This document shows positions 18,501-28,300 of a stretch of 64,000 nucleotides of DNA, piece by piece (the stretch's first letter is position 1; each line of letters begins with the position of its first letter). The notes beneath the pieces are model-generated. The model had not been told where the DNA came from and ran no database searches. It saw only the letters and a program-made list of their open reading frames with translations. The translations under genes and the position numbers were made by a program. The stretch comes from SKVR01 sp964453995. Its GTDB lineage: Bacteria > Bacteroidota > Bacteroidia > Bacteroidales > UBA7960. The DNA is taken from the NCBI GenBank assembly GCA_964453995.1, contig CAYVQC010000018.1:1-64000 (forward strand). The letters run 5' to 3'.

Positions 18501-19228
18501 ACTTCATACTCAGGGTTAAAAGTATTGAAAACACTTTCGACTTTATCCGTAAGGGAGAAAATGAACGTAAAGAATTTGTTTCATTGGCCGGTGTAGGCAA
18601 TCCCGAACGATTGCTCACCATCGGTAGTCTGGGAGGCTACAGGGAAAATATGATCGTTTTGCTGGCTTACTATGTGTTGCAAAGCCTCTTTGAAGATATA
18701 AAGGATGAAACCCGCAACTACCTTGATGAGCAGATGCGCCTGCAGTGGCCCCTGAAACATATTCTTCAGCGCAGCGGGAAAGGCGGATTTGCCATTGAAC
18801 GCGACATACAGCTGGTAATGATCCTGCTGCAAACAAAGGAAAACCTCTTTGACTTTATGTCCCTCAGCCACCAGGATTTCAGGCTCAGCAAAGCACAAAA
18901 GCTGAAAAAGAACACTGAAATGCAAAAAGCCAAACAAGCTGCAGATATGCTTGACAACGAACAAATCAAAAGCTTTATAGGCACCAACCAATACCAGGGC
19001 GTAACCTACTTCAGCAAAGAAAACTACGAAGAACTGATTGACTGGCTCAATACCATTTCTGTGCTGAACTACTTTGCACTCCTCGACCAGGAAATTACCC
19101 TGGGGGAACGCAAAAACCTCGAAATGCTTTTTCAGCAAAATATTAACTTTTTGATTTCAGCCAGGCAAATATCAGAAAGAGCAGGGTATGAACTCAAAAA
19201 ACTTGAAATTTTGCTAAGAGGAAAATAA
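15506..19228 (+). CDS. very large intracellular GH13-like alpha-glucan enzyme
   Basis: A 1240-residue protein without signal peptide, so cytoplasmic. The GH13 barrel is in the middle: region I DMVPNHTG (Asp454), region II IIRFDAAMTL (nucleophile Asp574), region III LLLAEAFW (acid/base Glu639) and region IV MSNPDEE (Asp700). The catalytic carboxylates are kept, but the normally invariant His of region IV is Pro699. About 390 residues before and 450 after the barrel match nothing I recognise. An internal ATG at 15584 is an alternative start that removes a Lys/Asn-rich leader. It likely acts on maltodextrin or glycogen; exact reaction unknown. The regulator gene follows after 29 bases and may be cotranscribed. 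Confidence 0.8.
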   Translation: MPNINNTSKLLLNIKNKPAQTINKKDMQHYDNHQQLNEEFPMYEFHMERSLRHKYQIDEALFSMRGSIIFSNFAAVRKFVYQLNAKRDPRLHVYPGEVNATGLLEEIYHYILRQYELEVNPAVFRKAEAHLSKALGEEKLNLLLQDMIDKFPPTEVYQGKTTLGKYLEGNSAGRSNRQISIEEGIMLFFANFNPANKKLKELFDDKYMDDPEGFRLMIDLLEDFFEEQPPYGPDNQDIFDLFKTPILTAPDDISKQLDYILEKWQRFLPENIRTQLLTGQDLLREDVRFETTGGVGIPTMAPRYKGMGDDAGMFSLGKSGYKYAEDLEKDYEEHEAFTPDVHWMPSVVMIAKNTYVWLDQLSKKYQREIRRLDQIPDEELDQIRKWNFTGLWLIGIWERSEASRRIKHIMGNIDAVSSAYSLYDYQIAHDLGGEEAYQNLNERTRARGIRLASDMVPNHTGIFSKWVIEHPDFFIQSSQPPFPGYSFSGENLSQHPDYEIRLEDGYYSKTDAAVVFQWVNKTNGQVRYIYHGNDGTNMPWNDTAQLDMIKHEVRQAVIDKIFEVARRFSIIRFDAAMTLAKKHFSRLWYPRPGSGGDIPSRADYAMSQKQFDDLFPVEFWREVVDRMNAEMPETLLLAEAFWFMEGYFVRTLGMHRVYNSAFMHMLKNEENEKYRDLITNTLEFEPEILKRYVNFMSNPDEETAIRQFGTDDKYFGICVLMNTLPGLPMFAHGQIEGYTEKYGMEYQRAYYNEEPQQWLVEKHERQIFPITRKRYLFSEIDDFNIFDYIDSYGNTNENVFAFTNRFREERALVLYNNKYEQATGRIHFSAPKLVRTSSGKEAISIGLAQALDIKTDDQIFYIFREHFSGLEYIRRGRDMHHDGLQWNLNGFEYRLFWEFREVYDHTGEYERIYWKNGGGVPSIENELQVMRLKPLHESFEAIFAEDIINFLVNRITQQRSGRSEKLGYTLMKARFKEFADQVVKHYDLKNTETEAASENFILRVKSIENTFDFIRKGENERKEFVSLAGVGNPERLLTIGSLGGYRENMIVLLAYYVLQSLFEDIKDETRNYLDEQMRLQWPLKHILQRSGKGGFAIERDIQLVMILLQTKENLFDFMSLSHQDFRLSKAQKLKKNTEMQKAKQAADMLDNEQIKSFIGTNQYQGVTYFSKENYEELIDWLNTISVLNYFALLDQEITLGERKNLEMLFQQNINFLISARQISERAGYELKKLEILLRGK

Positions 19229-19257
19229 ACCCTCATGGACCAGATCATAAACTTTTA

Positions 19258-22179
19258 ATGAGAAGAATACGCTTACTTTTACTTTTTTGTATCCTCATGT
19301 CTTCAATGGCAGAACATGCCCTTACCCAAATTAAAGGCATAGGATTGCCCTTTATTATCAATCATCAGCGCAATACCTATCATGCCAGCACACAGAATTG
19401 GGCAATTACTCAAAATGAAAAAGGATACATGTATTTTGCCAACAATGATGGTGTCCTGGAATATGAAGGCACCAATTGGAGAGTTTATCCTGTACCCAAT
19501 GCCTCGGTAGTAAGGTCTGTTCTGGCAGTAGGTGATACCATATATGCCGGTGCCTTTGAGCAATTTGGATTCCTCGCCCCCAACGAAAAGGGAGAACTCA
19601 CATGGAATTCTCTTCACCATCTTGTACCCCCTCAGCATGCAGGCTTCGATGAGATATGGAGCATTTTCAAAGTTGGTAATCGTATCATATTTCAATCTTT
19701 CAAAGCAATCTTCATTTATGAGGACAACAATTTGTATGTGATCCCGGCCAGGGGTCAGTTCAATTTCATGCATAAGGTACATGATAATTATTATTTGGTT
19801 GACAATGAGCAGGGATTAATGAAACTGCAGGGCGATACCCTTGCCCTGGTTGCCACACATCCGGCTTTATTCCGCAATGAGCTTACCGCTCTTCTCCCCT
19901 ACAACGGAGGGAAATATTTGCTGGGAACCTCAAACGAAGGAGCTTTTGTATGGGATGGCAACCAGATTTACCCCTGGCAAGCACCAGTAAATGAAATCCT
20001 GGCACAGCACAATCTTTTTACCGCAGAAGTTTTACACGGAAACTACCTGGCCTTCGGCACCATTAGAAACGGCATATATATTACCGATGGAAACGGGGAA
20101 ATCTTACAACACCTAAACCGCAGCAAAGGCCTTCAAAACAATACAATTCTGGCCTTGTACCAGGACCAGCGTCAAAATTTGTGGCTGGGCCTCGACAACG
20201 GAATCGACTATATCGAAATAAGTTTACCCCTTACCATCTTCAATCACAATTTTGATATTGAGAGTACATACACTTCCATTGTACATGATGACATCCTCTA
20301 TGTAGGTACCAACCAGGGCCTTTTTGCAGCGCCCAATAATGAGCTCGAAGCATTTGGTGCCAATGGAGAATCTTTCAGGCTGATACCCGGCACCGAAGGG
20401 CAGGTATGGAGCCTCGAAATGGTGGATAACACTTTGTTTTGCGGTCATAACTACGGATGCTTCCAGATAAACGGATACCAGGCAAGGGAAATATCGGACA
20501 TCAGGGGTTACTGGTCTTTCAGAAACCTGCCCAATACCACCGACACCATTTTGGCTGGCACGTATTCGGGCCTGGTAAGACTGGTTCGCAACAACGATTC
20601 ATGGCAGTTTCTCGATGAAGTGAAAGGATTCAGGGAGTCGAGCAGAAACTTTTTTATTGATGAAAACAGCTACATATGGGTTTCTCATGGATACAGGGGT
20701 TTGTTCAGACTTATCCCCTCAAAAGACTTTTCGCACATCGAAAAGGTAGTACTCTTCCATGGTTCAGCCGGCCTTCCCCCTGAATTACCCTATAACCTGC
20801 ACAATGTCAATCAGAAAATGGTGGTCTCTACACTGGACGGCTTGAAACAATATGACGCCGGATCGGAACAATTTGTTCCCGACACTTTACTAAACCGCTT
20901 ATTTGCCGGAAAAGGCTTTATTGACAAACTGCACCAGGACAACCAGGGAAATTTATGGTATTACACCGATGAATATCTTGGTCTGAAAAGAAGACTGGAA
21001 GATGGTTCGTTTCGCGACATAACATCTCCCTTTGCCCGCATCAATGACTTCCTGATTCCGGCATTTCAAAATATTTTTACCGCCGACAGCCGAAACATAT
21101 TCATCGGCTCGCAATATGGCTTGGTTCATTACAATCCCTATATTATTAATGATTATTCAGCATGGGAAAATACCTTTTTCAGGGAAGTATCATTTTACAG
21201 CAAGCATGATTCGCGCAATTTTAATTTGATGTACAACAGTCATTACACTACAAAAACGAAGGAGAATCCTCTACAACTACCCTACGCCCTCAATTCTGTC
21301 AGTTTTGGGTATACCGTGCCGGTTTTTGAAAACCCTGAAGCAATCCGCTTTTCCTATCGTTTAAAAGGGTTTGACCAAACCTGGTCAGATTGGGAGGCCG
21401 TAAATTTTAAGGAATATACCAACCTGAGAGAAGGGCAATATGTGTTTGAGGTTAAAGCGTTGAATGCCTTTGGAATTGAAACTTCTGTTGCCTCATTTTA
21501 CTTCGAGATCAAACCCCCATTGCTCAGATCGCGGGAAGCATATATATCTTATGCAGTAGTATTGTTTTTGATCGTTGTGGGTAATTTTTATTTTGTAAGA
21601 AGAAGGATACTTAAGATCAGGCAGCGGGAAAAATTCAGGCACGAAAAACGCCTTGAACAAAGGGAAAAGCTCTTTAAAGAACAAACTGAACTTAGCGAGA
21701 AAGAAATTATGCAGCTTCGCAACAAGAGCCTTCAAAACGAAATGAAATACAAAAATAAGGAACTGGCCAATGCAACCCTTCACCTTATCCAGAAAAACAA
21801 AACCCTTACATCACTAAAAACCGACCTGAACAAAGTTCTCAAATCCATACCTTCCGATAATCCCGAAAAACACACGGTAGCCAATCTTTTGAAAAAAGTA
21901 AACAGGGACTTGCGTAATGAAAAAAACTGGGAACTGTTTAATAACTATTTTGATGAGGTTCACCAGGATTTTATCAGCAGGGTAAAAGAAAAACATCCTG
22001 ATCTTTCGCCCAGGGAACTGCGTTTATGTGCTTACCTGAGGATGAATCTCTCTACCAAGGAAATTGCACCTCTAATGAATATCAGCATCAGGGGTGTTGA
22101 GATCAGCCGATACCGTTTAAGGAAAAAACTCAACCTTGAACATGACATCAATCTTTCCGATTATTTTATTTCTTTTTAA
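19258..22179 (+). CDS. membrane one-component regulator: propeller, Y_Y_Y, LuxR-type HTH
   Basis: A 973-residue sensor-regulator. After a signal peptide (MRRIRLLLLFCILMSSMAEHA) comes a long periplasmic region of two-component-regulator propeller blades (for example LYQDQRQNLWLGLDNGIDYI). A Y_Y_Y immunoglobulin-like domain follows (about residues 695-755), then one membrane helix (about 761-783), a charged coiled coil (about 785-870) and a C-terminal LuxR-like HTH (LSPRELRLCAYLRMNLSTKEIA..MNISIRGVEISRYRLRKKL). There is no histidine kinase or receiver domain, so it differs from hybrid two-component systems. It lies directly upstream of the beta-glucan locus and probably senses an oligosaccharide in the periplasm. 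Confidence 0.9.
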   Translation: MRRIRLLLLFCILMSSMAEHALTQIKGIGLPFIINHQRNTYHASTQNWAITQNEKGYMYFANNDGVLEYEGTNWRVYPVPNASVVRSVLAVGDTIYAGAFEQFGFLAPNEKGELTWNSLHHLVPPQHAGFDEIWSIFKVGNRIIFQSFKAIFIYEDNNLYVIPARGQFNFMHKVHDNYYLVDNEQGLMKLQGDTLALVATHPALFRNELTALLPYNGGKYLLGTSNEGAFVWDGNQIYPWQAPVNEILAQHNLFTAEVLHGNYLAFGTIRNGIYITDGNGEILQHLNRSKGLQNNTILALYQDQRQNLWLGLDNGIDYIEISLPLTIFNHNFDIESTYTSIVHDDILYVGTNQGLFAAPNNELEAFGANGESFRLIPGTEGQVWSLEMVDNTLFCGHNYGCFQINGYQAREISDIRGYWSFRNLPNTTDTILAGTYSGLVRLVRNNDSWQFLDEVKGFRESSRNFFIDENSYIWVSHGYRGLFRLIPSKDFSHIEKVVLFHGSAGLPPELPYNLHNVNQKMVVSTLDGLKQYDAGSEQFVPDTLLNRLFAGKGFIDKLHQDNQGNLWYYTDEYLGLKRRLEDGSFRDITSPFARINDFLIPAFQNIFTADSRNIFIGSQYGLVHYNPYIINDYSAWENTFFREVSFYSKHDSRNFNLMYNSHYTTKTKENPLQLPYALNSVSFGYTVPVFENPEAIRFSYRLKGFDQTWSDWEAVNFKEYTNLREGQYVFEVKALNAFGIETSVASFYFEIKPPLLRSREAYISYAVVLFLIVVGNFYFVRRRILKIRQREKFRHEKRLEQREKLFKEQTELSEKEIMQLRNKSLQNEMKYKNKELANATLHLIQKNKTLTSLKTDLNKVLKSIPSDNPEKHTVANLLKKVNRDLRNEKNWELFNNYFDEVHQDFISRVKEKHPDLSPRELRLCAYLRMNLSTKEIAPLMNISIRGVEISRYRLRKKLNLEHDINLSDYFISF

Positions 22180-22324
22180 CCCGAAAATCCTTTTTCAAAT
22201 ACCTCGAATCCTGATTTTCTTTCTTTCCTCATTTTAACTGTTGGATAGCCTTACTGAGAAAGAAGCTAAACAGCTGATTTACGATTCAAACGACTTATTT
22301 CCAATATTTTTTAAATATCATGAC

Positions 22325-22369
22325 GTAGTTATGATGTAGTGAATTTTCGGGTTGTTGTAGTTATGATGT
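22325..22369 (+). promoter_or_regulatory. tandem 13-bp direct repeat, candidate operator
   Basis: GTAGTTATGATGT occurs at 22325-22337 and again, identically, at 22357-22369. Start-to-start spacing is 32 bases, about three helical turns, which puts both boxes on the same face. The flanks are partly shared (TG two bases before each box). It sits in the 331-base gap between the regulator and the first structural gene of the locus. I saw no further copy in the other gaps of the locus by eye. Confidence 0.6.
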
Positions 22370-22382
22370 GTGTAAATATTTG
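22355..22382 (+). promoter_or_regulatory. probable promoter of the beta-glucan locus
   Basis: A minus-33-like TTG (22355-22357) and, 17 bases on, AATATTTG (22375-22382), one mismatch from TAnnTTTG. The downstream copy of the 13-bp direct repeat overlaps the spacer, as expected for a regulated promoter. Confidence 0.4.
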
Positions 22383-22510
22383 GATGGCTCCGCAAACGTT
22401 TGTTTCTTTGTCCAACATCATGAAAACCCGCTATAATTGGGCAGAATTGCTTCATTGTAGCTCATTCTTTTAATTTTTATCCATTTCATTACAACTAAAA
22501 CAACACTACT

Positions 22511-23974
22511 ATGAAAAAGAACAGAACAAATCTACTCCTTTCAATGGCACTTGCCTTCCTGGGAGTATTCGTTGTATTGTCGTTCAATTCATGCGACAAA
22601 GAAGAAGATCCGGTAGAAGATCCCATTGCAACGTTTCAGTATGAGATCAGTGAAGAAAACTATCTGCAGGTTGTCTTCAGCAACTTTTCTTCCAATGCCG
22701 AAACATATTTGTGGGCTTTTGGAGATGGAAATACCTCAACCGACGAAAACCCGGTTCACACTTATGCCGAGCCTGGTGTTTATGAAGTAACACTCACCGC
22801 AACCAACAGCGCCGATGTTTCAGCAAGCTATAATGCAAGCATAGAAATACAGGATCCTTTTGAAGCCCTGGCACGGTTGGCAGGAGAAACATCAAAGACC
22901 TGGAAACTCTACCGTGTTGAGTCAAGCATGGGTGTAGGCCCCAACATGGAGACTCCCCGCGACTGGTGGGCACTTTTCAACGATGGTACACGCCCCTGTG
23001 TATACTACCATGAGTTTACCTTCCACCGCGATGGTACTTATGAATTTAACGATAATGGTTCTTTCTGGGGTGAAGGCGGCTTGTTTCCCGAAGATTTGGA
23101 AGGAACATGCTTTCCAGCCGAAGCGGCCAACATGTTCAATGTTGACGGCGATGACGTAAGTGCATGGCTTGGTGGAACCCATCAATTCGAATTTGATGCA
23201 GCTGTAAACCAGGTGACACTTTTAGGGGAAGGTGCCTGGATTGGCCTCCCTAAAACCGGAACAGACGGAGAAGTAACCGTTCCTCAAACCAGTGTAACCT
23301 TCAACATGTCTATTGAAGAGCGCGAAGGCTACGACTATATGCACGTATGGTATGATTATGGTGACCTGGTGTGGTCGTTCTCTTACGCACACTACCACGA
23401 TCCGTCATTGGAACCACCCGTAGAAGAAGAAGCCCAGGAGTGGGGAGAAGATCTTCCTGATATTACTCCCGATGAAATTTTTGTAACTTTTGCTGCAAGA
23501 GATGCCGAAAACATGGCAACAATTGACACTGTAACTTCTGGTTCAACCGTTGCTTTCGGTGTAGAAGATCCCCTGGGTGGAGATCAAAATGTAGGTGAAT
23601 TTACCAGAACTGAAGGCGTTCAGTACCAGGAACTGCAATTCAGAACTACTCCTGAATTGAACGATATCCAGTTTGACAACTTCACAACTGCCAAAATTGA
23701 TATCTACATCCCTGCTGATACTGACTTCTCAGTACTGCAAAGAACGTTCGTTTTCGGTTTTGCAGATGTAAGTGCTACCCAGGAATGGTGGAACAGCCCC
23801 GTACAATTTTTGAAAGAAGGCGAAGATGTTGTGTTGGGCGAATGGACAACTTACGAATTTGACCTTACCGATGTAAAGGCCCGTAATGATCTTGACATGA
23901 TTTACCTCGGCATGGGTGGCGGTGGCCACGAAGCCGGTGGTACTTTCTATGTAAGAAACCTCATTTTTGAATAA
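22511..23974 (+). CDS. PKD-domain lipoprotein, probable surface glycan-binding protein
   Basis: A 487-residue lipoprotein (signal MKKNRTNLLLSMALAFLGVF.. ending SFNSC, Cys28). One PKD domain follows (about residues 38-114, with YLWAFGDGNTSTDENPVHTY). The rest has no catalytic motif but is rich in aromatic residues (DWWALFND, GSFWGEGG, YDYMHVWYDYGDLVWSF) and ends in a beta-sandwich-like, carbohydrate-binding-module-like region. First gene after the regulator and candidate operator, directly before GH16 and SusC. By context it is a surface glycan-binding protein for beta-glucan; this is inference, as the family itself is not recognised. Confidence 0.7.
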   Translation: MKKNRTNLLLSMALAFLGVFVVLSFNSCDKEEDPVEDPIATFQYEISEENYLQVVFSNFSSNAETYLWAFGDGNTSTDENPVHTYAEPGVYEVTLTATNSADVSASYNASIEIQDPFEALARLAGETSKTWKLYRVESSMGVGPNMETPRDWWALFNDGTRPCVYYHEFTFHRDGTYEFNDNGSFWGEGGLFPEDLEGTCFPAEAANMFNVDGDDVSAWLGGTHQFEFDAAVNQVTLLGEGAWIGLPKTGTDGEVTVPQTSVTFNMSIEEREGYDYMHVWYDYGDLVWSFSYAHYHDPSLEPPVEEEAQEWGEDLPDITPDEIFVTFAARDAENMATIDTVTSGSTVAFGVEDPLGGDQNVGEFTRTEGVQYQELQFRTTPELNDIQFDNFTTAKIDIYIPADTDFSVLQRTFVFGFADVSATQEWWNSPVQFLKEGEDVVLGEWTTYEFDLTDVKARNDLDMIYLGMGGGGHEAGGTFYVRNLIFE

Positions 23975-24030
23975 GCGATTTTTCCCTGCCTCATAGTAAT
24001 CTCTTTTGATTGAATTACCGTGAATTCTTA

Positions 24031-24088
24031 CCGGGGTGGTCTGTACCTTTCTCAACAGGCCACCCTGGTTAAAGGCAGGGTTTTTTTA
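24031..24088 (+). terminator. hairpin with T-run between PKD lipoprotein and GH16
   Basis: Arms CCGGGGTGGTCTGT (24031-24044) and ACAGGCCACCCTGG (24055-24068) pair at 12 of 14 positions plus a G-T pair. A run of seven T follows at 24081-24087. It probably lowers expression of downstream enzymes relative to the binding protein. Confidence 0.55.
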
Positions 24089-24109
24089 TACACTCTCTTT
24101 TTTACTATC

Positions 24110-25222
24110 ATGCATAAATCCAGGTTCACTTCCATGTACTTTTTTATCCCATTACTCTTGCTTGCCTTTGGCTGCAACGATGAAGAAATTACCAACCCAG
24201 GAGATCCTTCCGATCTGGATGTAAACATTGAGATACAGGATCATACCACCGTATTCATACAGGCTACAGCCCAAAATACGATCGAATACCAGTTCCGGTT
24301 GGGAAACGCAACTGACCCCACAGAAACCAATACTTCTGGAATATTTGAACATACATATGATCAACCGGGAAACTATACCATTGATATAAGGGCTTATGGC
24401 TCTTCGGGCCGCTTTCTTCGTGAAGAGGTACAGTTCACCATTACAATTCCCGATTCCGATGTAAACATCGACCAGGGATACACTACACCTCTCACCTATG
24501 ATGGATGGGATCTGGTGTGGCATGATGAATTTGAGGGTAACAGCATAAATACCGACTACTGGGTATTTGAAAGCGGCGACGGATGCCCCAATCTTTGTGG
24601 ATGGGGAAATAATGAGTGGCAATACTACCGACAGCAAAATGCCTGGGTTGGCGATGGAGTGCTCACCATTGAGGCAAGACAGGAGAATTTTGGAGGAAGC
24701 CAATATACCTCTACCCGCATGAAAACCCAGGGAAAAAAATCCTTCCAATATGGACGTGTAGATATTCGTGCATTGCTGCCCAAGGGTCAGGGTATATGGC
24801 CGGCACTTTGGATGCTGGGCGACAACATTTCAAGTGTTGGCTGGCCCGCATGTGGAGAGATTGATATTATGGAAATGATTGGCGGAAGTGGCAGGGAGAA
24901 AACAGTACACGGAACATTGCACTGGGATACCAACGGACATGCCTATACCGGGGGTTCTTACTCACTTCCTTCCGGCACTTTTGCTGACGAATACCACGTT
25001 TTCTCTATCATATGGGATGAAACTTCCATTCGCTGGTTTGTGAATGACAACCAATACCATGCAATCGACATTACCCCCTCCCATATGTCTGAGTTCCACA
25101 ATGACTTCTTCTTTATTTTCAATATTGCTGTTGGTGGAAACTGGCCGGGATATCCCGACGAAACCACAATCTTTCCCCAACAAATGAGAGTTGATTATAT
25201 CCGAATGTTTCAGCAACAATAA
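24110..25222 (+). CDS. GH16 beta-1,3-glucanase (laminarinase) lipoprotein
   Basis: An endo-acting surface or periplasmic enzyme of 370 residues. The start at 24110 is chosen because MHKSRFTSMYFFIPLLLLAFGC is a lipoprotein signal (Cys22); the frame extends back to 24020 through terminator DNA. A PKD-like beta domain (about residues 35-120) precedes the GH16 domain (about 130-370). The catalytic motif GEIDIMEMIGG gives nucleophile Glu250, Asp252 and acid/base Glu255; the extra Met (ExDxxE) is the laminarinase type. The W-rich GQGIWPALWMLG segment is present. It cuts beta-1,3-glucan chains before SusCD uptake. Confidence 0.95.
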   Translation: MHKSRFTSMYFFIPLLLLAFGCNDEEITNPGDPSDLDVNIEIQDHTTVFIQATAQNTIEYQFRLGNATDPTETNTSGIFEHTYDQPGNYTIDIRAYGSSGRFLREEVQFTITIPDSDVNIDQGYTTPLTYDGWDLVWHDEFEGNSINTDYWVFESGDGCPNLCGWGNNEWQYYRQQNAWVGDGVLTIEARQENFGGSQYTSTRMKTQGKKSFQYGRVDIRALLPKGQGIWPALWMLGDNISSVGWPACGEIDIMEMIGGSGREKTVHGTLHWDTNGHAYTGGSYSLPSGTFADEYHVFSIIWDETSIRWFVNDNQYHAIDITPSHMSEFHNDFFFIFNIAVGGNWPGYPDETTIFPQQMRVDYIRMFQQQ

Positions 25223-25335
25223 TGACGCATTACATTTTGAGTGATAAATGGAACATTCATTTTACTTAATTTTTAACTGAATTTATGCCCGGAATTAGTG
25301 CGGGACAAATTTCAAACACCTTTAAATCAATGCAT

Positions 25336-28300
25336 ATGAAAAAACCCTTATTCAAATTACTGCTTCTGGTTTCCGGGGTTTTATGGGGACTCTCCGTACA
25401 GGGTCAAACCCTTACAGGAAAAGTCACTGACCGCATGACCGATGAATCGCTGCCTGGAGCCAACGTTGTGATCGAAGGCACCACCCAGGGAACAGTTACT
25501 GATTTCGACGGTAATTATCAGATTGGTCTTGCACCCGGAACATATAATATCGTATTCTCTTACCTCGGCTATGCCTCAGAAACCATTGAGATTACTTTAG
25601 AGGCCGATGAGACACAGGTATACAATGTTGCACTTTACCCGGACATTACAACTTTTGAGGAGTTTGTTGTGATCGGTTACGGTGTTCAGCAAAAGAAAGT
25701 AGCTACCGGTGCCATTGCCAGCGTGAGTTCAGAAGAAATAACCCGAACCCCTGTTTTGCGCATGGAACAGGCTATGCAGGGTAGAACAGCCGGTGTGCAG
25801 GTAACCAGCCTCTCGGGACAGCCGGGTGAAGCTCCCACAGTTCGGATCCGTGGCGCCGGTACCACCGGTAATGCAGCTCCTCTTTATGTAGTTGACGGAA
25901 TGGTAGTAGGTGGAATAGACTATCTCAACCCCGGAGACATTGAATCAATAGATGTGCTCAAAGATGCTGCTTCTGCCGCCATTTACGGTGCCAGGGCAGC
26001 CAATGGTGTTGTATTGATCACCACCAAGTCAGGAACAAGGGGAGAAATGAGCATTACCTATTCTGCATACCAGGGCATACAAAATGCTGCCCGAACCATC
26101 GATATGCTCAATGCTGATCAGTACCGGATGTTAATGAACGAAGGTGCCCGCAATGCCGGCCTTTCAGAACCATTTGATCTTTCTGAGATCCCAGAGCACG
26201 ATACCAATTGGCAAAACGAACTGTTCCAGTCCAATGCACCTATCTTTAATCATGATATAACCGTTACCGGGGGATCTGATCGCTCTACTTACTCCTCTGC
26301 TCTCTCCTATTTCTCACAGGAAGGCATTATTGGCGGAGAAAAGTCAAAATTCGACAGGATCACAGCACGCCTGAATACTACCCATAAGGTAAATGACTTT
26401 TTTTCGTTTGGAAATAACATGGCTTACTCCTACATTGAAAGACGTGGCATTGCCAGCAACACCTCTTTCAACGGCGCATACAGCAGCGCTCTAAACATTG
26501 ACCCTCTTACTCCTGTATTTGAAACCAATGAAAATACGCTCGATCAGTATCCCTATTCGGAAGAGCCCGTTGTTACTGATGCTGAAGGAAAAATTTACGG
26601 CATCTCCAATTATGTGGGGGCAGAAATCGTCAATCCCCTCGCATTGCTTGAAACGCAGCGCCAAAACACTCGCGTGGATAAAATCGTAGGAAATGTGTAT
26701 GGTGAACTGGAACTCATAGAAGGATTGAAAATAAAATCCAGCATGGGTCTTGACTTTGCCTATATTGTTAACGATTCGCACACACCCTTGTTTTACCTCA
26801 ATGGGGCCCAGAGCAATACCGATAAAACCAATGTATCCAAGGGGATTCAGCGCTTTTATACCTGGGATTGGGAAAATACAGCGGTTTACAGCAGACAGAT
26901 AGACAGACATAACTTTTCTGTTCTGGCAGGTATTACAGCGAGAAAGGAAAACTATGAAGACCTATCAGGTTTCAATGCCCAGGTTCCTGTAGATGATCCC
27001 GATAATGTATACCTGAGTATGGCTACCGATACTGTATGGACAGCTTATGGTGGTGCGTCTCACTACGCACTGCTCTCTCAGTTTGGTAGAATCATTTATG
27101 ACTATGATACCCGCTACGCTTTCAATTTCACACTGCGTCGCGATGGATCTTCCAACTTCGGTTCCAATAACCGCTTTGGTATCTTCCCTTCGGTAGCAGC
27201 TACCTGGATCATCAGCGAGGAAGGATTCTTCCCCCAGTGGAATGCCCTTGACATTTTAAAAATAAGAGCTTCATGGGGTATCAATGGTAACGACAACATT
27301 GGTCGTTTCAGATACATTTCAACCATCAACAAGAGCAGGGGCTATATTTTTGGTTCAGGAAGAGCCTTTGGTGCCTCTCCATCCTTTGTAGAAAATGCTG
27401 ACCTCAAGTGGGAGGAGTCAGAACAATTGAACTTTGCTCTTGACTTTGGCTTTTTCAACAGCCGCCTCACAGGATCTTTAGACTATTACATCAAAACCAC
27501 TCGCGACCTGCTTGAAATTATTCCTATCCCGGGTCATGTGGGCAACGATCCACCCTACTCTAACGTAGGTAGTGTACAAAACAAAGGTGTTGAACTTTCT
27601 CTGCAATACAGAAACTTTGAAAGTGCTTTCAACTATACACTTGGGGCAAATGTATCTTACAACCACAATGAAGTAATCAAAATTGGTAACGAAGATGGCG
27701 TACTACCCGGCGCAAGCTGGGCTGTTGCAGGCATGGTTACCCGTGCAGAACTGGGTTTGCCCATAGGTTTTTTCTGGGGGTATAAAACCGACGGCATTTT
27801 CCAGAATCAGGCTGAAGTATTCCAGCATGTAAACAGAAACGGACAGATGCTGCAACCCAATGCAAAGCCTGGCGATGTGCGTTTTGTTGACTTTAACGGC
27901 GATGGCATCATCAATGCTGATGACCGTACAATGATCGGTAACCCGACACCAGAATGGACCCTAGGGTTTAATGCTACTTTCAACTATGCGCAGTTTGACC
28001 TCAGTTTTCTCATCATCGGTACCTATGGAAATGACATTTTCAATGGTATGCAAAGACCAGACCTGCGCTATACCAACCGTACCATTGATGCACTTGACCG
28101 TTGGACAGGCGAAGGAACTTCGAATACAGTTCCACGCTATACCTGGGTAGACGTCAATAACAACAACCGGATTTCTGACCTTTATATTGAAGACGGATCT
28201 TTCCTGAGAATGAAGAACATCCAGTTGGGATATACCATCCCTGTAGCAATACTTAACAGGATACAGGCCAATACTTGGAGAATCTATGTTTCTGCCGAAA

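Noticed and set aside
19258..22179. Hybrid two-component system (HTCS) call for the locus regulator
   Set aside because: No histidine kinase, ATPase or receiver domain lies between the membrane helix and the LuxR-type HTH.
22180..22510. Possible small RNA or riboswitch in the gap before the PKD lipoprotein
   Set aside because: No stable structured element was seen; the signal here is the direct repeat and promoter.
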